Origin: Ichthyophis bannanicus
Taxonomy: Eukaryota > Chordata > Amphibia > Gymnophiona > Ichthyophiidae
Length of the DNA: 64,000 bases
Direction: 5' to 3'
Assembly (NCBI GenBank): GCA_033557465.1
Contig: CM066033.1
Span: forward strand, 592,998,438 to 593,062,437
Shown: in pieces, positions 1-8,997 of the stretch
How positions within the stretch are numbered: the first letter of the stretch is position 1
Layout of the letters: each line of letters opens with the position of its first letter
The notes under the pieces: model-generated
What the model was told of the DNA's origin: nothing
What the model saw: only the letters and a program-made list of their open reading frames with translations
Database searches by the model: none
Position numbers and translations under genes: made by a program

Positions 1-60
1 AATGTAAACCGCACTGATGCAGAATAGTGCGGTATATAAGAGAATGTAAAAAAATAAAAT
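1..60 (+). mobile_element. 3' tail of an L2-type LINE
   Basis: The first 60 bases resemble the 3' end of the L2 LINE at 12270-12350. They carry a stem (8-14 paired with 27-33, accgcac/gtgcggt) followed by an A-rich tail of aaaaataaaat type. DIRS sequence (E1) follows directly, so this is the end of an L2 inserted into E1, with the rest lying left of the window. Confidence 0.7.
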
Positions 61-330
61 GAGGTTCATTGGAACCCTGCTCAACTCCATTCAGGCACGG
101 GGGTTCATTCCCAGGGAACGGGCCCAATGCCTTGCCACTCTGGCGAGGGAGGTGTAGGGTGCAGCCTCCGTGTTGGCCCGACAGATGCTCCGCCTCTTGG
201 GGCACATGACATCCATTGTCCATGTGACTCCTTTTGCCCACCTACGCATGCGATGGGCCACCTGTTGGACCATATACAGATCACTCCTGCCTTGACATCC
301 TCCCTGACTTGGTGGCAGGACTAGTGCAAC
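61..330 (+). pseudogene. DIRS reverse transcriptase, C-terminal fragment (E1)
   Basis: Conceptual translation across frames gives the connection region that follows the DIRS RT palm, including a stretch reading RQMLRLLGHMTSIVHVTPFA and then HLRMRW. This matches the conserved region between RT and RNase H in E5 and E2. The RT active site is not in the window because the copy starts here. An in-frame stop and a frameshift near 155-330 show that it is broken. Confidence 0.7.
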
Positions 331-793
331 CTGAGGGCCAGCTTGCCATTTCAGGCCTCACCAACCCAGCACGTCCTCACTACAGATGTGTCCAAACTGG
401 GCTGGGGGCCCATTGCGACCACCTCTGGTCGCAGGGACAGTTGTCACCGGAGGAAAGTGCCTCGGAGATCAACTTGCTCGAGCTTCGAATGGTCTGCCAC
501 GCCCTGCGGGTCTTTGTGGACCATCTGAAGGGAGAGGGTTGTCCAGATTCAGACGGACAACCAGGTAGCAATGTTCTATATCAACAAGCAGGGGGGCATG
601 GGGTCGTACCACTTCTGCTGGGAGGCAGTGTGCCTTTGGAACTTTGCAGTTGTCACACTACCGTGAGGAAGAGGTTTTTATCTGCTTGGCCAGGACAATG
701 TACTGGCAGACCACCTGAGCCGTGTTCTCCAGCCCCATGAATGGAGGCTGAACCCATCCATCCTGGTGAAGATCTTCTTCTGGTAGGGAACCC
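331..793 (+). pseudogene. DIRS RNase H domain (E1), frameshifted
   Basis: Begins with VLTTDVSKLGWG, the first catalytic Asp motif of DIRS-type RNase H. It continues in a second frame with EINLLELRMVCHALRVFVDH, holding the catalytic Glu helix, then a degraded copy of the tDNQVAMFYINKQGG block. At least two frame changes (around 430-545) separate the motifs. RNase H removes the RNA strand of the RNA:DNA hybrid during reverse transcription. This copy cannot encode an active enzyme. Confidence 0.75.
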
Positions 794-1130
794 CGGAGAT
801 AGACCTCTTTGCCAGCCTGGAGAACACGCAGCTCCCCCGGTTCTGCTCCAGGAGGCTGGGCTGGGGGCAGGAGGTGGCAGATGCCTTTCTCGTCCCATGG
901 TCCGAGGGGCTTCTGTATGCCTTCCAGCTGACCCCTCTGGTACCGTGGGCACTGCTAAAGATTCAGGTGGAAGTGGCCTCCCTCCTCTTCATTGCACCAC
1001 GTTGGCCAAGGCAGCCCTGGTTCCCCCTGCTGCTGCAGCTGTCACAACAACCACCCTGGTCTCTGGGGTACACCCTGAACCTGCGCCACCCCAATCTTCA
1101 GTCCCTGTCACTGACAGCCTGGTTGCCGAG
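794..1130 (+). pseudogene. DIRS DAM-like methyltransferase segment (E1)
   Basis: Between RNase H and recombinase lies a block reading IDLFASLENTQLPRFCSRR, then DAFLVPW, LLYAFQ and IAPRWPRQPWFPLLLQLS, split over two frames. The same block occurs in E2, E4 and E5 (E4: YAFPPIPLIP and LIAPH). Its place matches the Dam-like N6-adenine methyltransferase segment reported between RH and YR in DIRS1-type elements. I assign it by position and general resemblance. Enzyme activity is not shown, and this copy is frameshifted. Confidence 0.55.
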
Positions 1131-2171
1131 AGGCTAGCCATTGCCCACTATGGCCTGGTCCGGCCAGTGGAGGACATCCTGCTGGCCTTTCGTAAGGACT
1201 CTACGAGACGGGCCTACACCTTTAAGTGGTGCAGGTTCTCCCTATGGTGCGTGGAGCAGGGCCTTAACCTCTTTTCTTGCGCAGTGGCGGAGGTCCTTCG
1301 GTACCTCTTGCACCTGTCCAGCACAGGCCTGAAATTCAATTCAGTCAGGGTGCATTTCTGTGCCATTTCGGCACATCACCACGATGTGGAGTGCCACATC
1401 ATGTCTGTCCACCAGTTGGTGAGCAGGTTCATGCATGGTCTCCTTTCATGGCCCCTGGTTTGCCCACCACTGATGGCGTGGGACCTCAACGTGGTCCTCG
1501 TAAAGCTCATGGGGGCTCCCTTCAAGCCAGTGACAACGTGCCCTCACCAGTACGATTCCTGAAAGGTCGTCTTCCTGGTGGCGCTCACCTCCACCAGGCG
1601 GGTAAGCGAGCTGCAAGCGCTTGTAGTGCATGAACTCTGCACCGGGTTCCATAGGAATAGAGTAGTCCTTCGGACACATCTGAAGTTCCTGCCAAAGGTG
1701 GTTTCAGCATTTCACCTGAACCAGGAGGTGGTGCTGCCCACTTTCTTTCCAAAACCTCATGCCTCCAGAGCAGAGACCTCTCTGCACATATTGGACTGCA
1801 AACGCTCCCTGGCTTTCTATATCCAGAGGACGTAGGCTCATCTCTAGTCGACACTACTCTTTGTGTCTTTTGATCCCAGTTGCCTGAGAATAGCTGTCTC
1901 CAAATGTACACTTTCCTGGTGAGTGGCCGATTGCATCGGGTTTGCCTACTAGCAGGTGGAACTCTCGCTGGAGCATCATGTGACAGCCCACAATGTGCAG
2001 GCCATTGTGGCTTCTGTAACCAGCCTGCATTTGGTGCCCTTGGTGGACATCTGCCAGACAGCCACCTGGTCCTCCATGTACACCTTCGCGGTGCACTACT
2101 TTCTGGAGGAGTCTTCACGCAGTGACAGTGTCTTTGGCCAGGCGGTACTCTGCCACCTCTTGGGGGAATAA
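1131..2171 (+). pseudogene. DIRS tyrosine recombinase (E1), frameshifted
   Basis: The N-terminal core-binding part is intact in one frame (FRKDSTRRAYTFKWCRFSLW, LNSVRVH-like, then MAWDLNVVLVKLM). A frameshift near 1560 moves the catalytic half to other frames: LTSTRRVSELQALV with the first catalytic Arg, FLPKVVSAFHLNQE, the HxxR helix (TAHNVQAIVAS, with Gln where the Arg should be), and the C-terminal ATWSSMYTFAVHYFLEE carrying the nucleophile Tyr. It ends at the TAA at 2169-2171. YR enzymes integrate DIRS circles instead of a DDE integrase. This copy is inactive. Confidence 0.85.
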
Positions 2172-2374
2172 TGCAACTCCTTCCCTCCAACCCTCTGTGC
2201 CCAGGCTACCAGAGTAGGGATTGCATCCCCGATGCTGCTACCGCAGTGTTAGACTTCCAGCCAATCAGCGCTCCCTGCTGCCCTTTACGGTCTGCTTTTT
2301 GGGTTGCCTGTGGATTTTATAGTTTTTTTCGGTAGCCTGTAGCTTGGTATTCCCAAATGTGAGGACAGACTTCC
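2172..2374 (+). other. E1 3' UTR
   Basis: Non-coding stretch between the recombinase stop and the ICR. The last part (cggtagcctgtagcttgg) matches the 3' UTRs of E2 (minus strand, 2723-2866) and E5 (56640-56700). This supports assigning all three to one DIRS family. Confidence 0.6.
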
Positions 2375-2735
2375 TGCTTGTTCCCGGAGGTAGTTACTCA
2401 CCTGTAACATGTGTTCTCTGGGGATAGCAGGAATCAGTTCTCACAACCCTCCCTCCTCCTCTTGGAGTTGTTTTTTGTTTTGCGGCCATGTGCTATATTA
2501 TTATACTGAGGCAAGATGACAGCTTTAAGCGGGAAGGTGACCATGCATGTGTGATATATTTCCCAAAAGCTTTCTTTGAAAACTGGGAGTGGATCCATGC
2601 AGGCTTCATTGGTGCTAACGTCGCCCATATGTGAGGACTGATTCCTACTAGTCCCGGAGAAAGCCTGTTACAGGTGAGTAACTATGCTTTCTCCGGGAAC
2701 AAGCAGGAAGTCAGTCCTCACGTAAGGGACTCCCT
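2375..2735. repeat. Shared right terminal repeat and two ICRs of E1 (+) and E2 (-), tail to tail
   Basis: Left arm (about 2375-2445): complement of the DIRS left terminus (cctgcttgttcccgga), then tagttactcacctgtaaca. Right arm (about 2630-2735): the same in inverted order, ctgttacaggtgagtaacta then ctccgggaacaagcaggaag. The middle is about 190 bp of terminal-repeat DNA. Read on +, this completes E1. Read on -, it completes E2. Both elements use the same terminal repeat, so the junction is a large imperfect palindrome. Confidence 0.75.
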
Positions 2736-2866
2736 AGCTATAGGCTACCGAACATCTGTAAAATGCCACGGGGGACCAGAAAAGGTGAGCCGTGAGCAAC
2801 AGCGTCCTAAGCTAACTGACTCTCGAGAGACCCAAGTGTCCAGTGAGGAACCAGCACTCTGGTAAG
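2723..2866 (-). other. E2 3' UTR fragment
   Basis: Read on the minus strand this ends with gttcggtagcctatagctag and then the ICR-like gactgacttcctgcttgttc. It is the same arrangement as in E5 (56650-56730) and E1 (2310-2395). It is cut off at 2866 by the 3' end of CR1-A. Confidence 0.65.
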
Positions 2867-3138
2867 ATCATAAGATATGCCATACTAGGTCAGACCAAGG
2901 TCCATCAAACCCAGTATCCCATCTCCAACAGTGGCCAATCCAGGTCATACATATCTAGCAGTTTCAATAAAAGACATAGGTTCCACAATGCTTGTATTGC
3001 GTCAAGCATTGATATTCTGGGTCCCTTCTTAATAGTGGTTTATGGACCTTTCCTACAGGAACTTGTCCAAACCTTTTTTAAACCCAGCTACACTAACAGC
3101 ATTTAATACATCCTCCAGTAACAAATTCCAGAGTTTGA

Positions 3139-5483
3139 TTACACGTTTAATAAAAGAAAATATTTTTCACTCATCTTAAATAGTTTACCCTGTAGCTTCA
3201 TTGCATGTCCCCTAGTCTTTCTATATTCTGATAACGTAAACAATCGATCTACGTTTACCCATTCCACTCCGTTCATTAATTTATAGACTTCTATCATATC
3301 TCCCCTCAGCCATCTCTTGTCCAGGTTAAAGAGCCCTAACCTTTTTAGCCTTTCTTCATAGGGGTATCCTTCCATCCCCTTTACCATTTTGGTGGCTCTT
3401 CTCTGAACCTTTTCTAATAACGCTATATCCTTTTTAAGATACGGCGACCAGAATTGCACACAATATTCAAGGTGCAGTCTCACCATGGAACGATATAGAG
3501 GCATTATAATATCCTTTTGTTTTATTTTCCATTCCTTTCCTTATGATACCTAGCATTCTATTTGCTCTCTTGGCCGCCGCTGCACACTGGGTCGAGGGTT
3601 TTAACATGTTATCCACAATGACGCCTAAATCTTTTTCCTGGATGGTGGTTCCTAATTTGGAAACTTGCATCGTGTAACCATAGTTTGGGTTGTTCTTCCC
3701 TAGGTGCATAACTTTGCACTTGTCCACATTAAATTTCATCTGCCATTTGGATGCCCAGTCTTCCAATTTATCAAGATCCTCTTGCAATCTTCCACAATCC
3801 TCTTGGGTTTTAACAACTTTAAATAGTTTTGTGTCATCTGCAAATTTGATAACCTCACTCACTCCCTTTTCCAGGTCATTTATGAATATGTCAAAAAGCA
3901 GCAGACCCAGCACAGGTTCCTGGGGTACACCAATATTCACCTTTCTCCATTGGGAAAATTGGCAATTTAGCCCTACCCTCTGCTTTCTATCTTTGAACCA
4001 GTTCCTGATCCACAATAGTACACTGGGAGACTTAGGGATCTTAATGTGTACACCTTAGAGGAAAGGCGGGATAGAGGTGATATGATTGAGATGTTTAAAT
4101 ACCTCCGAGGCATAAATGTTCGGGGGAGAGCCGCTTTCAATTAAAAGCAAGTTCTGCTACGAGGGGACATGGGATGCAGGTGAAGGGGGATAGATTCAGG
4201 AGTGATAGGCGGAAATATTTCTTTATGGAAAGAGTGGTGGATCCATGGAATAGTCTCCCAGTGGAGGTGGTAGAGATGAGGACAGTAACTGAATTCAAAA
4301 AAGCATGGGACAAACACAGAGGATCTCTAAAGGAAAAAAGGGGACTGTTGTAGTTGTTGATATGGAAGGACAGACTAGATAGGCCATGTGGTCTTTTTCT
4401 GTCATCATATTTCTATGTTTCTATCCCATGACTCTTCAGTTTTGCCAAAAGTCTCTGATGAGGGACCTTGTCAAAGGGTTTCTGAAAGTCCAAATACACT
4501 ATATCAACCGAATCACCTTTGTCTACCTGTTTATTCACCCCTTCAAAAAAACATAACAGATTAGTAAGACAAGATCTTCCTTGTCTAAAGCCATATTGGC
4601 TGTCTTCCATTAAGCCATGACTGTGTTCAGCAATTTTATTCTTTATGATGGTTTCTACCATTTTTCCTGGTACTGATGTCAGGCTCACTGGTCTGTAGTT
4701 TCCCAGATCACCCCTGGAACTCTTTTTAAAAATTGGTGTTATGTTCACCATCCTCCAATCTTCAGGTATTACAGATGATTTTAATGATAGTTCACAGATT
4801 ACTAATAGAAGGTCTGCAATCTCATATTTCAGTTCTTTCAACACCCTTGGATGTATATCATCCGGCCCAGATGATTTGCTACTCTTCAGTTTATCTAATA
4901 GTTGTAATACATCTTCCCAATATATCGATATTTCCTTGAATTCTTCCACACCTTTAAATACCACTTTAGTCATGAGTAACATCCCTACATCTTCCTCAGT
5001 AAAGACCGAAGCAAAGAATTCATTCAGTCTCTCCGCTATTGCCTTGTCACCTCTTAGTGCCCCTTTAACCCCTCTATCATCTAATGGACCAACTGACTCT
5101 CTCACGTTTTTTTTGCTACGAATGTACTTGAAAAAGTCTTTATTATGCGTTTTTGCTTCCGCAGCAAGCTTCTTCTCAAATTCTCCCTTTGCCTGCTTTA
5201 TCAATGCCTTGTATTTAACTTGCCAGTGCTTGTGCTGTTTCCAGGTTTTGTCGTTTGGCTCTTTTTCCATTTCCTGAAAGATGTTTTTTTTGGCAACAGC
5301 CTCTCTGACCTCACCTTTAAACCATGCTGGCAGTTTTTTGGACTTCCTTCCGCTTTTCTTAAAGCATGGAATACAGCTGGTCTGGGCTTCCAAGACAGTA
5401 TTTTTCAACAACACCCAAGCTTGATGTAGGTCTTTAACCTTTGCAACTACTCCTTTTAGTTTTTTCTTCACTATTTTCCTCAT
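3139..5483 (-). pseudogene. CR1-A reverse transcriptase (broken)
   Basis: Minus-strand RT of the CR1 clade. The N-terminal connector and fingers lie at 4413-5483 (SSKSSGPDDIHPRVLKELK, NYRPVSLTSVPGKMVETI, YGFRQGRSCLTNLL, VYLDFQKPFDKVPH). The palm active site FADD lies at 3832-3843, and thumb and C-terminal parts follow (RPHLEYCVQFWSPYLKKDI-like, then RRATKMVKGMEGYPYEERL). A CR1-like insertion (about 4018-4424) and a frameshift near 3500 break it. In CR1-C the same protein runs nearly unbroken, which confirms the order. Confidence 0.85.
4018..4424 (+). mobile_element. CR1-like 3' fragment nested in CR1-A
   Basis: A plus-strand CR1-family 3' end of another subfamily. It starts with a translation reading LEERRDRGDMIEMFKYLRGI (the RT C-terminal region) and ends with catatttctatgtttctatc. 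Host CR1-A sequence is interrupted before it and resumes with tcccatgactcttcagtttt after it. The same subfamily tail occurs at about 59678-59776. Exact edges are uncertain by several bases. Confidence 0.75.
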
Positions 5484-5501
5484 TTTGTCATAGTCTCCCT
5501 T

Positions 5502-6169
5502 TCAAAAGTTAAAAGGTGGTACTGTGGATTTCCTTACTATCTCTCCTCCACTAATTAAATCAAACGCGATCATGCTATGATCACTATTATCAAGTGGCCC
5601 CAACACCCTTATCTCTTGCACCCGATCTGGTGTGCCACTAATAACTAAGTCCAAAATGGCTTCCCCTCTGGTCGGTTCATGAACCAGCTGCTCCAAGAAG
5701 CAGTCATTTATTTCCTCTAGGAACTTTATCTCCCTAGCATGCCCTGCCATAACACTAATCCAGTCGATACCAGGGTAATTGAAATCACCCATTATTATTA
5801 CTGTGCTGTAACGTTTGTTAGTTTCCTTGATTTTCATCATCCAGGCGGTCGATAGTACACCCCCACTACCATCGCTTTCCCCTTTTTACATGGAATTTCA
5901 AGCCATAGAGATTCTCCAGTAAATTTTGTTTCCTGCAAAACTTTAATCCTTTCTGACTCAATGCCCTCTCTAACATAGAGCGCAACCCCTCCACCAATTT
6001 GATTAGTTCTATCATTACGATATAGTTTGTACCCAGGTATCACAGTGTCCCACTGGTTGTCCTCATTCCACCATGTCTCTGAAATTCCAATCATATCTAA
6101 TCTCTCATTTAGTGCTATATATTCTAACTCTCCCATCTTATTTTTTAGACTTCTAGCATTTGCATACAA
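5502..6169 (-). pseudogene. CR1-A apurinic-like endonuclease (two frames)
   Basis: N-terminal half at 5837-6169 (YANARSLKNKMGELEYIALN, GISETWWNED, GGGVALYVREG, VVGVYYRPPG). C-terminal half at 5502-5840 (IIMGDFNYPGIDW, EPTRGEAILDLVISG, NSDHSMIAFDL). These are the Asn, Glu, Asp-x-Asn and Ser-Asp-His blocks of the LINE endonuclease, which nicks the target DNA to prime reverse transcription. A frameshift at about 5838 separates the halves and another separates it from RT at about 5490. Confidence 0.85.
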
Positions 6170-6379
6170 GCATTTTAGAGACTATATTTTATTCATATTA
6201 ATTTGGCTATTGGTAGGCATGGGTAATTTGGGATCTTTAAGCTCTGTCTGCTCCATACACGAGGGCAGTTGGGCTACTTTACTCTTTTTTTGGAACCTCT
6301 CTGCTTTTGGTAGTATCCTTCAAAGATACATTCTTCCAAACCATGTGCTCTTATGCGACTGTCGGCTTTCCCCTATTAT

Positions 6380-7300
6380 CTAGTTTAAAAAGGAGAAAGA
6401 GCAGCTTTTAAAGGTTAATGCCAGCAGCCTGGTTCCATCCCGGTTAAGGTGAAGCCCATCCCTTCGGAAGAGCCCCTCCTTTCCAGAGAATGTTCCCCAG
6501 TTCCTAACAAATCCAAAACCCTCATCCTTGCACCATTGTCTCATCCACGCATTGAGACTCCAGAACTCTCCCTGCCTTTTGGGTTCTGCGCATGGAACGG
6601 GAAGCATTTTGGAAAACACTACCCTCAAAGTTCTGGATTTCAACTTCCTACCTAAAAGCCTAAATTTAGCCTCCAGAACCTCCCTACCACATTTTCCTTC
6701 GTCATTGATACCGACGTACCAAGACAGCAGACTCCTCCCCAGCACTAAGACCTTTTATAGGTGGCGCGTGAGGTCCGCTACCTTCACACCAGGCAGGCAT
6801 GTTACCAGGCGATCCTCATGTCCATCAGCTACCCAGCTATCTACATGCCTAAATGATCGAATCACCAACTATAACGGCTGTCCTAACCCTTCCCTCATGG
6901 GCACATGGCCCTGGAGAAACTTCCTCGGTGCGAGAGGGTTTTACATCACCTGGAGGACAGGTCCTAGTTACAGGATCACTTCCTGCCACACTAGGGTGAT
7001 GCTCTCCTGTCACGTGACCTCTCTCCTCCATGGCAACAGGGATGCTGCTAGACTGGAGGTGGGACTTCAGGACTGTATCCCTGTAGGTCGCATCTATGTA
7101 CCTCTCTGTCTTTTTTAAGTCTTCCAAGTCTGCTACTTTGCTCTCAGGGAACGAATCCATTCTCTAGAGGCTAAAGAGCTCCTTGCACCTAGTGCACACA
7201 TAAGGCCTCTCACCAACTGGGAGAAAATCATACATGTGACACTCAATGCGAAAGACTGGAAAGCCCCCATCTTGCTGCTGGACTGCTGTCTGCATGTTAG
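6380..7300 (-). pseudogene. CR1-A ORF1: zinc-finger (PHD-like) plus SGNH esterase domain
   Basis: From the minus-strand 5' side, a Cys/His-rich stretch at about 7175-7240 reads ECHMYDFLPVGERPYVCTRC. It is followed (6849-7160) by a segment with VIVGDS, the nucleophile block of SGNH/GDSL esterases, and then (6380-6745) by GINDEGK (the GxND block) and RRDGLHLNRDG (the Asp-x-x-His block). Kapitonov and Jurka described PHD and esterase domains in CR1 ORF1. The esterase function in retrotransposition is not settled. Frameshifts near 6750-6860 and 7165 break this copy. Confidence 0.75.
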
Positions 7301-7462
7301 TTTTAAGCTTGTGTTTTGATCTTTAAGTTCTTTATTTATTAAGGGTTGCTTATGGATAATTATACTAATAAAATTGTACCTATTGGTAGCCTGAACACAG
7401 AAGAGTCGGAGGTTAGGAGTTGCCTACACCCCGAACAAATGACAGAGTATGGCCTAACTTTG

Positions 7463-8100
7463 CCGACACACGCTCTCCCTGGAGGGATTGAGCCTGCTGC
7501 CTTCCAGACCGCCTCCAGCAGAAGCGTCTGTCCAATCGGGGCAGTCCCCGGCGATTTAAAAGAGCGCGCTGGCAACAAGCAGCCCTCTTCGCCGACACAC
7601 GCTCTCCCTGGAGGGATTGAGCCTGCTGCCTTCCAGACCGCCTCCAGCAGAAGCGGCTGTCCAATCGGGGCAGTCCCCGGCGATTTAAAAGAGCGCGCCG
7701 GCAACAAGCAGCCCTCTTCGCCGACACACGCTCTCCCTGGAGGGATTGAGCCTGCTGCCTTCCAGACCGCCTCCAGCAGAAGCGGCTGTCCATTCGGGGC
7801 AGTCCCCGGCGATTTAAAAGAGCGCGCCGGCAACAAGCAGCCCTCTTCGCCGACACACGCTCTCCCTGGAGGGATTGAGCCTGCTGCCTTCCAGACTGCC
7901 TCCAGCAGAAGCGGCTGTCCAATCGGGGCAGTCCCCGGCGATTTAAAAGAGCGCGCCGGCAACAAGCAGCCCTCTTCGCCGACACACGCTCTCCCTGGAG
8001 GGATTGAGCTTGCTGCCTTCCAGACCGCCTCCAGCAGAAGCGGCTGTCCAATCGGGGCAGTCCCCAGCGAGTCCATTCTTTTTTAAAAGAGCGCGCCAAC
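7463..8100 (+). repeat. Five tandem 129-bp monomers, L2-1 5' end
   Basis: Unit starts (ccgacacacgctctccctgg) fall at 7463, 7592, 7721, 7850 and 7979, an exact 129-bp period with only a few substitutions. Each unit contains ccaatcggggcag about 23 bp before tttaaaagagcgcgc. The last unit is altered (cgagtccattcttttttaaa) and runs into the GC-rich 5' UTR. Because 129 is a multiple of three and stops are absent, long ORFs appear here on both strands. I treat these as artefacts. Confidence 0.95.
7520..8092 (+). promoter_or_regulatory. Repeated CCAAT / TTTAAAA core promoter-like modules of L2-1
   Basis: Each monomer carries CCAATCGGGG followed after about 23 bp by the TATA-like TTTAAAAGAGCGCGC. 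L2-2's unrelated monomers keep the same pair at nearly the same spacing. This mirrors monomer promoters of mouse L1. Promoter function is inferred. Confidence 0.55.
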
Positions 8101-8329
8101 AGGCGCCCCCGCGCCTTGCGGGCCCGCGCCTGAGGGCCGCGCAAGAGGGCCCTTTGGCACGGCCCTTAGGCTAAGGAACTTAAGCATAACTATCTACCAC
8201 AGAGTCAACGAAAAACACCCAACGAAGAATCGTCACCTAATCAGAGAGTGGTGGAGCTTGCACACATCAAGACTCTTCAAGCGCAGCAAGTATAGCCCAA
8301 CAAACAGTATAGCTTAATCTAGCACTGAT

Positions 8330-8860
8330 GTTATTGGCTAGCACCCAGTATCTAGCAAATATTATATTCCATTGTCAGTAGTATACCTTCTATCAGTACT
8401 GTTGTCAGTAATTAGCCTACAAATAGCTAACTTTGTATCATTTGTATACTGCTACCAGTAGAGTCTGTAACCAGTACTGTTGTCAGTAGGCAATCGGCAA
8501 ATAGTTAACAGTTTTTCATCTTATTACAGTGGCCAGTAGTATATCAACAGCCAGTATCGATGTCAGTTCTCAGTAACTAGCATTACTGTTGTCAGTAGTA
8601 CTCATTACTGTTGCCAGCTTGCAAATAGTCAGTTCTCATTGCATTACTGTTGTCAGTGGTACTCATTACTGTTGCCAGTAGAATACTATCAATCGAAACC
8701 GTTGTCAGTAGCTAGCCAGCCAGTAACATTCAAACATTTTATTACTGTTGCCAGTAATATACTATATTCAACTAGCATTGTTGCCAGTAGTATATTATCT
8801 TCAATTAGCATTGTTGTCAGTTACGATCACACAATTGTATACTGTTGTCAGTAGCCTACA
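8330..8860 (+). repeat. L2-1 5' UTR array of TACTGTTGTCAGTA-like palindromes
   Basis: Roughly fifteen copies of a degenerate motif, best form tactgttgtcagtag (variants with gccagta), at irregular spacing (for example near 8397, 8476, 8586, 8644, 8665, 8741, 8838). The motif is an inverted repeat, TACTG-n4-CAGTA. The L2-2 5' UTR (31330-31700, minus) holds the same motif, so it belongs to the element. Confidence 0.85.
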
Positions 8861-8997
8861 CCAATCAGGACTGATACTGTCTCTAGCAGCTCTCCATGCA
8901 ACCTCTACACAACACACACTCTCCCAGCGGATTACCTTGATCACATTTCTCTACCCGGGATATAACTGCTTAGCTCCACTAACACCAGCCTTTAAAA

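Larger units (their letters stand above)
61..2690 (+). mobile_element. E1: DIRS-type retrotransposon, 5'-truncated by window edge/L2 insertion
   Basis: Reading left to right: the C-terminal part of a DIRS reverse transcriptase, RNase H, a methyltransferase-like segment, a tyrosine recombinase (YR), a 3' UTR, then the internal complementary region (ICR) and right terminal repeat. The order matches vertebrate DIRS1-like elements. Every coding part carries frameshifts, so the copy is dead. Its right terminus is shared with E2 (see 2375-2735). Confidence 0.85.
2867..7382 (-). mobile_element. CR1-A: near full-length CR1 LINE
   Basis: Minus-strand CR1 element. The 3' end lies at 2867-2920 (reverse complement carries ACCTTGGTCTGACC and GGCATATCTTATG, the conserved CR1 3' end). 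RT is at 3139-5483, endonuclease at 5502-6169, ORF1 with esterase and zinc-binding parts at 6380-7300, and 5' UTR to about 7382, where similarity to CR1-B (to about 53020) stops. RT is interrupted by another CR1 tail at about 4018-4424. Several frameshifts make it inactive. Confidence 0.88.

Noticed and set aside
4741..5277. ORFs on the plus strand opposite CR1 RT (also 54242-54925 minus)
   Set aside because: Antisense shadows of the CR1 RT, found in all CR1 copies at the same place.
7346..8144. Long ORFs (about 240 codons) on both strands over the 129-bp repeats
   Set aside because: The period is a multiple of three and lacks stops, so any open unit gives long ORFs on several frames. No known motif and no independent support.
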